Under the pieces are notes generated by a model, which ran no database searches, was not told the origin of the DNA, and saw nothing but the letters and a program-made list of their open reading frames with translations. This document shows positions 9,331-18,591 of a DNA stretch of 64,000 nucleotides, piece by piece. The DNA is taken from positions 186,001-250,000 of the forward strand of contig CAWHIK010000002.1 of assembly GCA_963829485.1 (NCBI GenBank), in the 5' to 3' direction. The translations under genes and the position numbers were made by a program. Source of the DNA: JBGPQJ01 sp963829485 (GTDB lineage Bacteria; Chloroflexota; Anaerolineae; Anaerolineales; Villigracilaceae). How positions within the stretch are numbered: the first letter of the stretch is position 1; every line of letters begins with the position of its first letter.

Positions 9331-9559
9331 GGGATCAGGCCGGGATGAAGTATCTTTCGCTCGAAGGCACGGGGAAGGTCCAGACACCGTTCATCCTGCC
9401 CAAGGACTGCCCCAGGCTCGAACTCGGCGACCCGGTCCTCCTGCAGCATGTCAAGGCAGGAGAACTGTGCGAGCGCTTCAATGACCTGTGGCTGGTGAAG
9501 GGAGCAAACTGGACGGTCAGGTCAAGACCTATCGCGGCGAGGGGATGGCATTTTTGTAA
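9330..9559 (+). pseudogene. 3' fragment of a D-threonine aldolase/alanine racemase-like PLP enzyme
   Basis: The plus strand reads LELGDPVLLQHVKAGELCERFNDLWLVK, shifts one base near 9502, and continues SKLDGQVKTYRGEGMAFL to a stop at 9557-9559. This is the C-terminal segment of D-threonine-aldolase-like fold III PLP enzymes (the HxKAGELCERF and TYRGEG motifs). The PLP-binding barrel is missing. It abuts the divergent DJ-1 fragment, so both lack their 5' ends. Confidence 0.55.
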
Positions 9560-9588
9560 GACAAACTTTCCGCATTTTGTATCGAATA

Positions 9589-9616
9589 AACCCGCCTTGC
9601 CGGCGGGTTCTTTTTT
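9589..9616 (+). terminator. Rho-independent terminator
   Basis: Stem AACCCGCC/GGCGGGTT (9589-9596 with 9602-9609), five-base loop, then CTTTTTT. It closes the PLP-enzyme remnant. Confidence 0.9.
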
Positions 9617-9758
9617 GTCATCATCAGGGGAAGGAAGAATCATCAAGTCAATCATCAAACTGGAGGATGACAGGTCATCAACCATTAACTTAATATCAGA
9701 CTGGAGCTAACTAGCGAAAAATAAAAACATTGCTCTGCTGGGAAGCAAGGAGATCGAC

Positions 9759-10001
9759 ATGAGTACGATTAATTCCTTCTACAGCCTTGAAGAGCATCAG
9801 GCTTTCGAATATCACCGGAAACTGCTTAAGATCGCTGAACAGGAACGGTTGGCCCGTCAGATCACTCAAACACACGACGACAGCCGCCATCCTTCCCTTG
9901 GTAAGCATATCAGCGTGAAGGAGCGTTTTCTGAGCCTGTTTGGCGCCAGACCAAACCATTCAACGCTTGGCATCAAGGAGGCAAGCCGCGCTGGTCGATA
10001 G
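9759..10001 (+). CDS. Small hypothetical protein (80 aa)
   Basis: Preceded by AAGGAG with seven-base spacing to the ATG. The protein is charged and probably helical at its N-terminus (SLEEHQAFEYHRKLLKIAEQE) with a basic tail; no membrane segment or known motif. It ends 22 bases before a CPBP gene and may be its operon partner. Function unknown. Confidence 0.5.
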   Translation: MSTINSFYSLEEHQAFEYHRKLLKIAEQERLARQITQTHDDSRHPSLGKHISVKERFLSLFGARPNHSTLGIKEASRAGR

Positions 10002-10023
10002 AAGAAGAAAAAGGAGAAACTCA

Positions 10024-10993
10024 ATGGAATCGCGGAATAACGATACCAAAATGGAAAAGAGAAGGTTTCGGCTTTACCAGCATCCCTGGCTGTCCCTTTT
10101 GGCGGTCATGGTAGTCTCGATATTTTCAATCTTTCTCGTGGGGACCGTGTTCTATGGTCTGCTCGGATTATCGGGCAACACGCCTGCCGTCCAGTTTGCC
10201 CAGGCCATGTCATATCACATCCTGACCGTCTTCATACTGGTTCCTTTCGTTCTGCATCTCCCCAAGGGGAAAAGGACGTTCAGGCAGTATCTGGACGATA
10301 TCGGGCTGACCAGAATACACCCGTTCCTCCGGTTCGTGCTGTTGGGGCTTTCCTGCTACGCAATTTTGGCACTGTCGCAGGTGGCGGCATCAGTCATCTA
10401 CCGGCTCTCCGAAGGGCTGCCCATCAACGGGATTTTCATCCGGCAGGTTTTCGACCTCTCAAGGGATCTACCTCCTGGTTCGCCGAGTTTGCTCCTTTCG
10501 TTTCCATCCATCTTTGAGGAGATGGTGTTCAGGGGCATCGTCCTGACCGTTTTCCTGAGCACGTATTCGGAACGCAAATCGATCCTTTTCTCATCAGCTG
10601 CTTTCGGACTCTATGCACGTGCTCAATCTGACCAACGGCGCGGATTTGGTGTGGACGATGGGCATGGTCGTCTATGCCTTTATCATGGGCCTGTACTACG
10701 GATATGTATTCGTCAGGACCCGCAGCCTTCTTCCTCCGATGATCGTCCACTATCTGGGCAACGTGTTTATAAGCACATTGGTTGGCTATCTCCAGATCAG
10801 GGCGTCCATCGAGGTTCAGGTTCTGTACGGCGTGATCCTCTCACTCGGCATAGTCCCTGTGACTCTCATGATCTTGTGGACCAGATACTTCACGTCAAGA
10901 TGGCTGCCCAAGAGCGATGCTCGCCGGCTTCAGGATGTGGACAGCGCTGCACTCCGGCAGCCCAACAGCACACTGCCAGCCGGAACTAGATAA
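10024..10993 (+). CDS. CPBP family intramembrane glutamic endopeptidase, copy 1, one frame break
   Basis: About 322 aa polytopic membrane protein. The ABI/CPBP catalytic motif EExxxR appears as FEEMVFRGIVLTVFL. The second motif GLMHVLNL and the third with PPMIVHYLGN follow after the frame break. One extra t near 10608 moves frame 1 to frame 2. The SD AAAGGAG precedes the ATG. CPBP proteins are Rce1-like intramembrane peptidases; bacterial members often protect against or process small peptides. First of five paralogues in 10 kb. Confidence 0.8.
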
Positions 10994-11046
10994 TCGTCGC
11001 AATGCTCGTTAGAGATGTCATCTGGCTCAGAAAGGAATGTTGGGTT

Positions 11047-12117
11047 ATGAACATCATTACAGTATTACAGAAAAGATTAAAGATTAATAAGATAATACTC
11101 GCCACCAAACGCCGTTGGAGCTGGAAAGTATTCCTTGTACTCGCCGCATTGATCCTCCCCGCCTCCTTCGCCATCCTGCCCTACGCCATTCATCTCCAGA
11201 ATGCGTTCAGCGAAGCAGACACCGTCTCCACCATGGGATGGGAGGTCCTTGTCGTCAACACGATGGTGAACAGCCTGCTGATTATATCCCTGGGAGGAAT
11301 TGGCCTTGCGCTGGCGAACCGCATCGGGCTTGGATTACCCTTTATTGAAGGCTGGGCCAGGCGTGACCCCGTCCTTTATCGGTTCCGCAATATCATCGCC
11401 ATCGCCTGGATCGCCGCGGTCGCCTTTGTGCTGACGATCCTGTTCCTGCAAAAGGTCGTCTTCGGACCCCCGATGAACGCCATGTTCGAGGAACTGGGCA
11501 TTTCGATCCCTACAGAAGCCTATGCCCCGCCGCTCTATGGATTCCTGACCGCGTTTTCTGCGGGGATCACGGAGGAGGTCCTCTTCCGGCTGTTCGGCCT
11601 GTCACTTCTGGCATGGCTTGGAGGACTGCTCTTCCATGATGTGGAAGGGCGTCCCAAACCCGCCGTGTTATGGTCTGCCAACATTCTCATTGCCCTTGCC
11701 TTCGGCGCGGCACACCTGCAAACCGCAGCCTCTCTCGGATGGCCCATCAACACTCTGGTCGTTGCCCGCACTATAACTTTGAACAGTCTCGGCGGCCTAG
11801 TCTTCGGCTGGCTGTTCTGGACTCTCGGGTTGGAAAGCGCCATGCTGGCGCACTTTCTCACCGATGTAATTATTTACACCCTTATTCCCCTGGCAGCACT
11901 GCCGGATGGTCAGGCTGAAAGGATGCTGGCGACAGCCAGTGTGGTGGCAGTTGTCCTGCTGACCCTCCTCTGGGCCGGGCGGTCGCTGACCACAGGGAAT
12001 CAAAGGGCAGTGGTGGGCAGTGAACGAAGTGACCTCATGACCAGTCTGAATCAGGCGACGGGGCTGAGAACAGCAACGCTTGATTTAAGCGAAAGGAATG
12101 TCAAACGAAAGGAGTAA
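11047..12117 (+). CDS. CPBP family intramembrane protease, copy 2
   Basis: About 356 aa from the ATG at 11047, preferred over GTG/ATG positions upstream because AGAAAGGA lies just before it. It has some eight hydrophobic segments and the motifs GITEEVLFRLFGLSLL (EExxxR), LAFGAAHLQTA and AMLAHFLTDVIIY, the three conserved Glu/His blocks of the family. A short TM protein follows after three bases, suggesting an operon. Confidence 0.85.
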   Translation: MNIITVLQKRLKINKIILATKRRWSWKVFLVLAALILPASFAILPYAIHLQNAFSEADTVSTMGWEVLVVNTMVNSLLIISLGGIGLALANRIGLGLPFIEGWARRDPVLYRFRNIIAIAWIAAVAFVLTILFLQKVVFGPPMNAMFEELGISIPTEAYAPPLYGFLTAFSAGITEEVLFRLFGLSLLAWLGGLLFHDVEGRPKPAVLWSANILIALAFGAAHLQTAASLGWPINTLVVARTITLNSLGGLVFGWLFWTLGLESAMLAHFLTDVIIYTLIPLAALPDGQAERMLATASVVAVVLLTLLWAGRSLTTGNQRAVVGSERSDLMTSLNQATGLRTATLDLSERNVKRKE

Positions 12118-12120
12118 CGA

Positions 12121-12378
12121 ATGAAAAACAGTCAAAAAGCCTGGCTGTGGTTGTCCGCAATCGTTTCGTTCGTAGTGGGTTTCATTCTCGTCATGAACGA
12201 CAGCAGCGCAGGGTGGTTTCTCATCATCATGGGAATGGTTTACATCAGCAGCCTGTCGCGACCGGGTCAGACGTGGACGAAAGCCAATCCCCGCATTACG
12301 CGATGGGCATTCATTGGAATAACGATAGCTCTCGTGCTCATCGTCGTGATCACTGGTGCGGCGCTCCTGCTGACGTAA
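12121..12378 (+). CDS. Small two-helix membrane protein (85 aa)
   Basis: Starts three bases after CPBP copy 2 with its own GAAAGGAG site. Two hydrophobic stretches (residues ~8-26 plus 30-43, and ~62-84) flank a short polar loop with SRPGQTWTKANPR. No family recognised; probably expressed with the neighbouring protease genes. Confidence 0.6.
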   Translation: MKNSQKAWLWLSAIVSFVVGFILVMNDSSAGWFLIIMGMVYISSLSRPGQTWTKANPRITRWAFIGITIALVLIVVITGAALLLT

Positions 12379-12423
12379 CGACCTCGTCACCGCAGCGTTT
12401 CTCGCTATCAGGGAGAAGCAAAT

Positions 12424-13470
12424 ATGCAAAAGATAATTGAGTGGATGAAGACACGCCCTCTCGTGTCATTCTTTATCCTGACATTGGTATTACTGTATAT
12501 CCTCTTTTTCCTTGCCTTTTACCTGTACCAGATGGGCCTCGCAGACCAAACGCTCCTGCAGGTCCTGATTCTTTACATATCTCGATTGGCTGTGTATTCT
12601 CCAGTTCTTGCTGGGATGTTGGTTACCCGATGGACCCTCCCTGTTCGAAGCCCGGTATCGACGAGTAAACGCCGGCTCACTTTTGGGATCGTGTGGCTGG
12701 TAGCTCTTATCATCTCCACCCTCGACTTATGGCGAGGCAATCCCGATCCTGCCGTGGGATGGGTGCCCATGCTCATCATCTCAATCCCGATAGCAATATT
12801 GCCTGCATTCGTATTCTCCAGGGCCTTCAGCCGGGTGACCAGCCTGAGGGAATACCTTTCGACCCTGGTCCATCCCCGGGGACACTTTGTCTGGTACCTG
12901 GTCGCGCTGCTGACCTTTCCTGTGATTCACCTCCTGGGGGTAACCATCACGAACCTGCTAGCTGGCAGGCCATCGCTCTACAATATCCATTTCAATCCCG
13001 GAATCCTACCAGCTACCTTAATTACATTCGCCTCCGTATTCTTTTATAGCGGAGGGGTCAACGAGGAAGGCGGTTGGCGCGGGTTTGCACAGCGGCGACT
13101 TCAAGCGAACTACAGCCCCTTGATTGCCAATCTCCTTCTCTGGGCCTACCTGGTTGTCTGGCATATTCCCAATGACATCATCCAGTACCGTGAAGGAGGC
13201 TACCTGCTTGTCCGCATCGGCCTCTACCCCTTCATCACCCTCCTCTTCGGGTGGATTTACAACCGGACACGCGGCGGCATCCTGGCACCGGCACTCTTCC
13301 ACGCCTCAATGAATTCCATGAACACACTTCAGACCGCGATTCCAGGGACAAACGCCGGAAGCGTTCTACTGGTTCTCTTTGCGGTCTTTGCCGTACTGGT
13401 TGATCGCATGTGGAAGAAGCTGCCATCCGAAAACCTGGCAGTATATCGGGAACCTGCAGTAAAGAGCTGA
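12424..13470 (+). CDS. CPBP family intramembrane protease, copy 3
   Basis: A 348-aa polytopic protein with the motif NEEGGWRGFAQRRLQ (EExxxR class with the W-R-G-F variant), LVVWHIPNDI (motif 2 His) and PALFHASMNSMN (motif 3 His/Asn). It ends in DRMWKKLPSENLAVY, a tail shared with copy 4 and with the remnant at 18066, which shows these genes are recent relatives. SD GGGAGAAG. Confidence 0.85.
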   Translation: MQKIIEWMKTRPLVSFFILTLVLLYILFFLAFYLYQMGLADQTLLQVLILYISRLAVYSPVLAGMLVTRWTLPVRSPVSTSKRRLTFGIVWLVALIISTLDLWRGNPDPAVGWVPMLIISIPIAILPAFVFSRAFSRVTSLREYLSTLVHPRGHFVWYLVALLTFPVIHLLGVTITNLLAGRPSLYNIHFNPGILPATLITFASVFFYSGGVNEEGGWRGFAQRRLQANYSPLIANLLLWAYLVVWHIPNDIIQYREGGYLLVRIGLYPFITLLFGWIYNRTRGGILAPALFHASMNSMNTLQTAIPGTNAGSVLLVLFAVFAVLVDRMWKKLPSENLAVYREPAVKS

Positions 13471-13628
13471 AGGCAAAGGCATGGAGAAAGTAAAAGGAAG
13501 GAGATAAGTCTGTCCAAATGTCTTGATAAAGCCACGCTAATTTCACTGCGTGCATTCCATCTCTTTGCGCATAAAATAACGCTGGACTTACTAAAATTAT
13601 CAATTCCATCGACGGGGAAACCGGTCTG

Positions 13629-13740
13629 AAATCGAATTGTTGTGCCCAAAATGCAAGTCTCGTGCCAATGTCGTGCACACGACGTGGAGTTTCTGAGCAA
13701 GAATTCCTATAATGTGGTTTACATTCGAAAGGAGTAAACC
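13629..13740 (+). promoter_or_regulatory. Shared promoter/operator module, copy A
   Basis: About 110 bp nearly identical to 21529-21640. It contains the interrupted palindrome GTCGTG-CA-CACGAC at 13670-13683, a possible -35 TGGAGT (13685-13690), a 17-base spacer, a perfect -10 TATAAT (13708-13713) and the identical leader ACATTCGAAAGGAGTAAACC up to the ATG. The operator abuts the -35, a typical repressor position. The 160 bases before it hold nothing recognisable. Confidence 0.75.
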
Positions 13741-14793
13741 ATGAACAAGCTGGCTAATTGGACCAAAGGTCATCAAACGACTGCTTTCTTCGTCATCGCT
13801 TTCGCCATCACCTGGGGGCTGGGATACTCCTATGGGGCGGTGATGAACGAGGGCATCTTCTTGCTGGCACCGGTGGTAGTCATTGCGACCTGCGGACCAG
13901 CGCTGGCTGGGATCATCATCTCGGCGGTGATCAATAATCAGCCCAGAGAAGGCACAAATTGCGCTTACTGGATCGCCTTCATCGTCGCGTGGGTCGTGTC
14001 CACGATCGTATTCCTTGCCAACAACACTATTCTCAATCATGCCCCATTCTCCCCTATTATGGTGATTTTTTCCCTCGTGTCAGTTGTGCCGGTCGCCTTT
14101 GTGATCAGCATGACGTATTCGCGCATACCGGCTGTGAAGCGCTACCTTTATTCATTAATCAGGTTGCGCGGCTTGTGGGGCTGGTCTTTCCTGGCATTAG
14201 TCCTGATGCCTGCCTTGATCCTGCTGTCAATCATTATCAACAGTTTCCGGGGCGGGCAGCCCATCACTACTCTTTCTTTCCCAGCCTCTGGCCCGGCTCT
14301 GATCGGCCTAATCGTGGTCAAATTTTTCTACCAGTTCTTCTTTTTCAATGCCACAGGGGAGGAAACCGGTTGGCGCGGCTTCGCCCTGCCCAGGTTGCAG
14401 GCAGGCACCAGTCCTTTCATAGCAAGCCTTGTACTGGCGTTCTTCTGGGCTCCCTGGCACTTCTTCCTCTGGCAGGCAGAAGGAAAGCCTGTTTTCACCT
14501 GGCAATACTGGGTTGAACAATATGTTGGGCTCATCCCTGCGACATTTATCATTGTATGGCTTTTCAACCGAAGCAGAGGAAGCATCCTGGTGGCAGGCAT
14601 CGCCCATGCCGCAGCCAACACCGCCTTCGCTTTTTTATCCGGCGTGGATTGGTTTGTGCTGGCCGCAGTAAATTATATCGTCGTACTGGTGCTTGTCATG
14701 GTAGATCGCATGTGGAGGAAACTGCCCCACGACCACCCGGCTGTTTATCTGAAGTCGGGGTTAGATGAGAATAACCAAGTGTCACAACAGTGA
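13741..14793 (+). CDS. CPBP family intramembrane protease, copy 4
   Basis: A 350-aa polytopic membrane protein beginning MNKLANWTKGHQTTAFF. Motifs: GEETGWRGFALPRLQ (EExxxR), FFWAPWHFFLW (motif 2) and GIAHAAANTAFAF (motif 3). It is 37% or so similar by eye to copy 3 around the active site and shares the tail DRMWRKLPHDHPAVY. Transcribed from module A. A serine hydrolase gene follows after 17 bases. Confidence 0.85.
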   Translation: MNKLANWTKGHQTTAFFVIAFAITWGLGYSYGAVMNEGIFLLAPVVVIATCGPALAGIIISAVINNQPREGTNCAYWIAFIVAWVVSTIVFLANNTILNHAPFSPIMVIFSLVSVVPVAFVISMTYSRIPAVKRYLYSLIRLRGLWGWSFLALVLMPALILLSIIINSFRGGQPITTLSFPASGPALIGLIVVKFFYQFFFFNATGEETGWRGFALPRLQAGTSPFIASLVLAFFWAPWHFFLWQAEGKPVFTWQYWVEQYVGLIPATFIIVWLFNRSRGSILVAGIAHAAANTAFAFLSGVDWFVLAAVNYIVVLVLVMVDRMWRKLPHDHPAVYLKSGLDENNQVSQQ

Positions 14794-14810
14794 AGTGAAA
14801 GGGTCTTCCC

Positions 14811-15944
14811 ATGGAACAGATTCCACTTTTTCTCATGATGTGTACAATTCTCCTAGTCCCGCTGCTGATGTCCTGTACCCGGCTTGGTCCACCGAGGCGG
14901 GTTGTGAAGTCTGAGGCAATCCCTCCGATTGACGAGATGTTGACCGAGATGGCTCGCGGCGGCAACTTCACGGGCTCTGTCTTGATCGCTCAAGATGGGA
15001 AGATCCTGTTCAGCAAAGGGTATGGGCTCGCGGATCGCGTTCACAGAATCCCCAATACGCCCCAGACGCGCTTTCACCTCGGCTCCATGACCAAGCAGTT
15101 CACGGCGATGGCGATTTTAATCCTGCAATCAAAGGGCAAATTGAGCGTCAAAGACCCCATCTGTAACTACATTGCCAATTGTCCTGCGGCGTGGCAGAAC
15201 ATCACCATCCATCACCTGCTGACACACACATCGGGGTTGTCAAGTCAGCAGTCAGACCAACTTTATCGAGCGATTGAGACTGGCCCAAGCGGTCCGGTGA
15301 CACCGGCTGAACAAGCTCAATACCTTGGACTCACTCTTGGGTGGTCGTTGGATACTCTCCCGGGCGAGCAGTACGCGTACAACAATTTCGGATACATTCT
15401 TTTGGCTTACATCATCGAACTGGTGTCCGGTCAATCCTATGCAGACTTCCTCGAGCAGGCAATCTTCACCCCACTGGGAATGCACAACACGGGATATCAG
15501 AACAAATCGAGCGGAGTGGCAAAGGTTTACCCTGACGGTGACAGTACAACTGGAGAGGAGTTTGGGTCACCACCCGTCTCTGAAGGTTCGGGGCATTTGT
15601 ATTCCACGTCCGAAGATCTATTCCTGTGGGACCGGGCTCTCTATACCGACCGACTGCTGCCTCGGACTGAGCTGGAGTTGGTGTTTGATCACTTTGTCCG
15701 AGAGATAGGCGACAACACCCCTGGAATGCCCGCCGCGCTGGGCTTCGGTTACGGGTATGGTTGGTTCGTGGGACGCGATCGAGACCGACCTGTCGCCGCT
15801 GGCGCGGGGGGTGGACCGGCATTCGCCACGCTTATCATGCGATATCCGGAAGATGAACTGGTAGCGATCATACTGACAAATCAGGGGGGTATCGACTGGT
15901 CCGTCTGGGCAGCCATCTCCAACGCGTTGTTCGGGGAAGGGTAA
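14811..15944 (+). CDS. Beta-lactamase-related serine hydrolase (class C/penicillin-binding fold), lipoprotein
   Basis: 377 aa with a lipobox LLMSC near residue 22. The active-site SxxK is SMTK in HLGSMTKQFTAMA, the YxN motif is YNN in YAYNNFGYILL, and the third block is in GAGGGPAFATLIM. This is the beta-lactamase (PF00144) family, whose members are D-peptidases or esterases rather than true lactamases. It is exported and membrane anchored and probably acts on cell-envelope peptides or esters. It follows CPBP copy 4 in the same unit. Confidence 0.85.
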   Translation: MEQIPLFLMMCTILLVPLLMSCTRLGPPRRVVKSEAIPPIDEMLTEMARGGNFTGSVLIAQDGKILFSKGYGLADRVHRIPNTPQTRFHLGSMTKQFTAMAILILQSKGKLSVKDPICNYIANCPAAWQNITIHHLLTHTSGLSSQQSDQLYRAIETGPSGPVTPAEQAQYLGLTLGWSLDTLPGEQYAYNNFGYILLAYIIELVSGQSYADFLEQAIFTPLGMHNTGYQNKSSGVAKVYPDGDSTTGEEFGSPPVSEGSGHLYSTSEDLFLWDRALYTDRLLPRTELELVFDHFVREIGDNTPGMPAALGFGYGYGWFVGRDRDRPVAAGAGGGPAFATLIMRYPEDELVAIILTNQGGIDWSVWAAISNALFGEG

Positions 15945-15984
15945 GTTCTGTCAATTCAGATAAGCACAAGCAAGGAGAAATATC

Positions 15985-18031
15985 ATGAATAAGCTAACCA
16001 GATGGAATAAAAATCATCAGGAGGCAGCCGTTCAATCAAAACAAGATGGAACAATGCAACGATTGTTCTTTGTCTTCTTTATCATGATTCAGCTCATGGC
16101 TTTAACTGCATGTAGCGCGAATCCAAAACCCTCCGTTATTGACCAGCCTTCATCTAACACCAGTCTCAAGAAACTCGATGGAGGATCTATTTCAACGTCA
16201 GAGCTGGATGCATTCATCGAGCAGACAATGCAAAAGGCGAACGTGGCCGGGTTGTCCGTTGCGATCCTGAATGATTCGCAGCTCGTCTACCAGAAGGCCT
16301 TTGGATACATGGACAGAATAGATGGAAAGCCCAATGATGTGCAAACCATCTTTTCCGGGGCTTCTTTCAGCAAACCCGTTTTTGCCTACCTGGTGATGGT
16401 ACTGGCTGAGGATCATGTCATCGACCTGGATAAGCCGCTTTATGAATATATGGACTAAACCCTTTTATGAATACCCGGCTTATGCCGATCTGAAAGGTGA
16501 TGAACGAAGCAAGCAGATCACAGCCCGGATGGTACTCAACCACACAACAGGTCTCCCGAACCTGCGCATGTTTGAGAAGGGCGGACGCCTGAGATTTCTT
16601 TTTTCACCGGGAGAAAGGCACAGTTATTCAGGCGAGGGGTACATGCTCCTGCAAATGGTGATCGAAAATATTACCGGCAAGGATTTGGAAACCTTAGCCC
16701 AGGAAAAGATCTTCCAGCCGTTGGGAATGGATCGAACCAGCTATATCTGGCAAGCCGAATTCAAGGCAGATTTTGCTTATCCACACGATGAGTATGGCCG
16801 TACACAAGGAACTCAACTCCGGCGCAGAGAATCGAGCGCCGCCGGCTCCCTGGCGACCACGGCCGGTGATTACGCCCGTTTCCTGGTTGGCATCTTGAAT
16901 GCCGAGAGCCAGCGGAAAGCGACCGTGGAGGAGATGCTTCAATCCCAGATCCCCATTAACTACAAGCGGATGTTTGGCCCCGATGCCTCGACCACAACCC
17001 AAAGGTTCCAAAACATCCACCTGGCCTGGGGCCTGGGCTGGGGGCGGTTCGATACACCCTTCGGACCCGCTTTCTTCCACACTGGGCACGATCTCGGCTG
17101 GCAGAACTACACAGTCACGTTTCGCGACCAAGGGATTGGAATCGTGATGTTGAGCAACAGTGACAATTTCGAATCGATCGCCGCAGAAATTGCTAAAGAG
17201 GCCATCGGCGATGTCTATTCTCCCTTTGATTGGCTGGGTTATGTGCCATTTGATCCAGCCATTGGAATTAAAACTCCTCCTCCCGATCCGACCGTCACGA
17301 TCGGACCCATCTGGCTCGGGTTGACGCTTGCCAGCCTGATCTTGATGATCGTGCTTTTGCACAAAAAACCCAGGATGTTAATCTTTTGGTTGCCGGTCAC
17401 GCTTGTCCTGGGGCCGCTGGGATTGCTGGTCTGGCTGATCGCCGGGCGCGCGGGAAAGGCCGGCAACGGCCGGAGGATCCTGTTGGAAGGGGTGGGAGAT
17501 TTAGTTCCCTCGATCGTGATCTACCTGGCCGCCACGGTTGTTATCCATTGGACTTCAGAAGCTGCACAATTCACAATCCTGGCTGTATTCTACATTGCGC
17601 CGGCATTGATCGGCTGGCTGCTCTTCCAGGCGCCATGGCTGGCACTGGCAACGCGTAGAAGCTACTTCGAAATTTTGCCCAAGCGGATGCCGCACACCTG
17701 GATAGTGGCCAATCTGGGGATTGCGGCCATCTTCGCCCTGGCTACTCCGCTGGTGAACTCGGTCGCGCAGATCGGGCTGAATTTATGGATGGTGGTCACC
17801 TGGTGGGCATTCGCTGTCCTGGGCGCGCTGGCAGGATTCTTTTTACTTGGCCCATTCGAGCTCTGGAACGTGCACCGCGGCTACCGGGCCTGGTCGCACC
17901 TGGCATTGGGCGAGACCGATTTCGCGTCCGCTCCCTGGCGGAAGAGTTGGTGGTGGATCCTGCTGAGCTTTGTCGCATTATTCTGCGGAGTTGTTGTTTA
18001 TGTGATCATCACACTTTTGCAAATGATGTGA
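15985..18031 (+). CDS. Beta-lactamase-related serine hydrolase with C-terminal membrane domain, one frame break
   Basis: About 680 aa. The N-terminal catalytic domain has SFSK (SxxK) in GASFSKPVFAY, YSG in HSYSGEGYMLLQ as the YxN equivalent, and HTG in FFHTGHDLGW as the KTG equivalent. The C-terminal ~230 residues form about six TM helices. One extra g near 16455 splits the frame. The first ~23 residues (MNKLTRWNKNHQ) resemble the start of CPBP copy 4, whereas a clean lipoprotein signal with lipobox LTAC begins at the internal ATG at 16054. The strong SD GGAGAA is before 15985, so a foreign leader may have been captured. Confidence 0.75.
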
Positions 18032-18065
18032 CGAAGTAAATGAAAACTAGAACTGGAAAAAGAGG

Positions 18066-18131
18066 AACGATGTGAAAAAACTGCCATCCAATCACCCGGC
18101 GGTGAACCGGAAACAGGCATCGGATGTCTGA
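18066..18131 (+). pseudogene. 3' remnant of a CPBP gene
   Basis: KKLPSNHPAVNRKQ, read from 18075, matches the last residues of CPBP copies 3 and 4 (MWKKLPSENLAVY, MWRKLPHDHPAVY). Nothing of the catalytic part precedes it. It is a leftover of a deleted paralogue. Confidence 0.6.
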
Positions 18132-18165
18132 AGGTCAAAAGTGAGTCAAATGAAAGGAATTTGAC

Positions 18166-18346
18166 ATGTCTACAAAATATCGATATCCATCGCTTTGACC
18201 TCCACATGACTGCCGATCAAAGCAAGTTGGAACAGTTTCTGAACAGCATCGAAGGCGAGATCATCGCCATTATTCCAAACGTGACGGTGCACTTTCTCTG
18301 GGCTCACCGCGTTGATTTTGTACTCATCGTGGAAAAAGGGGCCTGA
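18166..18346 (+). CDS. Small hypothetical protein (~60 aa), one frame break
   Basis: ATG at 18166 after AAAGGAA. Frame 1 reads MSTKYRYPS, then a slip near 18190 leads to FDLHMTADQSKLEQFLNSIEG and ends in VDFVLIVEKGA. It looks like a small alpha/beta protein with a conserved hydrophobic finish. No family named with confidence. Confidence 0.4.
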
Positions 18347-18374
18347 ACAGAAGTATCGTGCTCAAAATACAAAT

Positions 18375-18441
18375 GCCGTGCACATGATGTGGAATATCCC
18401 GTATTTATTCTTGGATATGGTTTGCTTTCGAAAGGGAAACC
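18375..18441 (+). promoter_or_regulatory. Degenerate copy C of the promoter/operator module
   Basis: GCCGTGCACATGAT at 18375-18388 differs from the module palindrome at three of 14 bases. The following ATGTGGAA and the leader GCTTTCGAAAGGGAAACC align with copies A and B, but the -10 has decayed to GATATG. It sits 67 bases before the ATG, against 70-71 in the intact copies. Confidence 0.6.
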
Positions 18442-18591
18442 ATGAGCAAGCGTGCCAATAGTATAAAAGACCTTCAAGCCATTTCCTTTTTCATCATGCC
18501 CTTCGCTATCACCATGATGGTGATCATGGCTCATTTTACCGTACGATACAGTAGCCCAAAAAAGAAGTACGTATTCCATCGTGGCAGTTGA
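18442..18591 (+). pseudogene. 5' remnant of a CPBP-type gene
   Basis: MSKRANSIKDLQAISFFIMP aligns with the start of CPBP copy 4 (MNKLANWTKGHQTTAFFVIA). The similarity stops after the first TM segment and the frame closes at 18591, where a DUF1028 gene begins in another frame. It marks a deletion/fusion junction. Confidence 0.6.
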
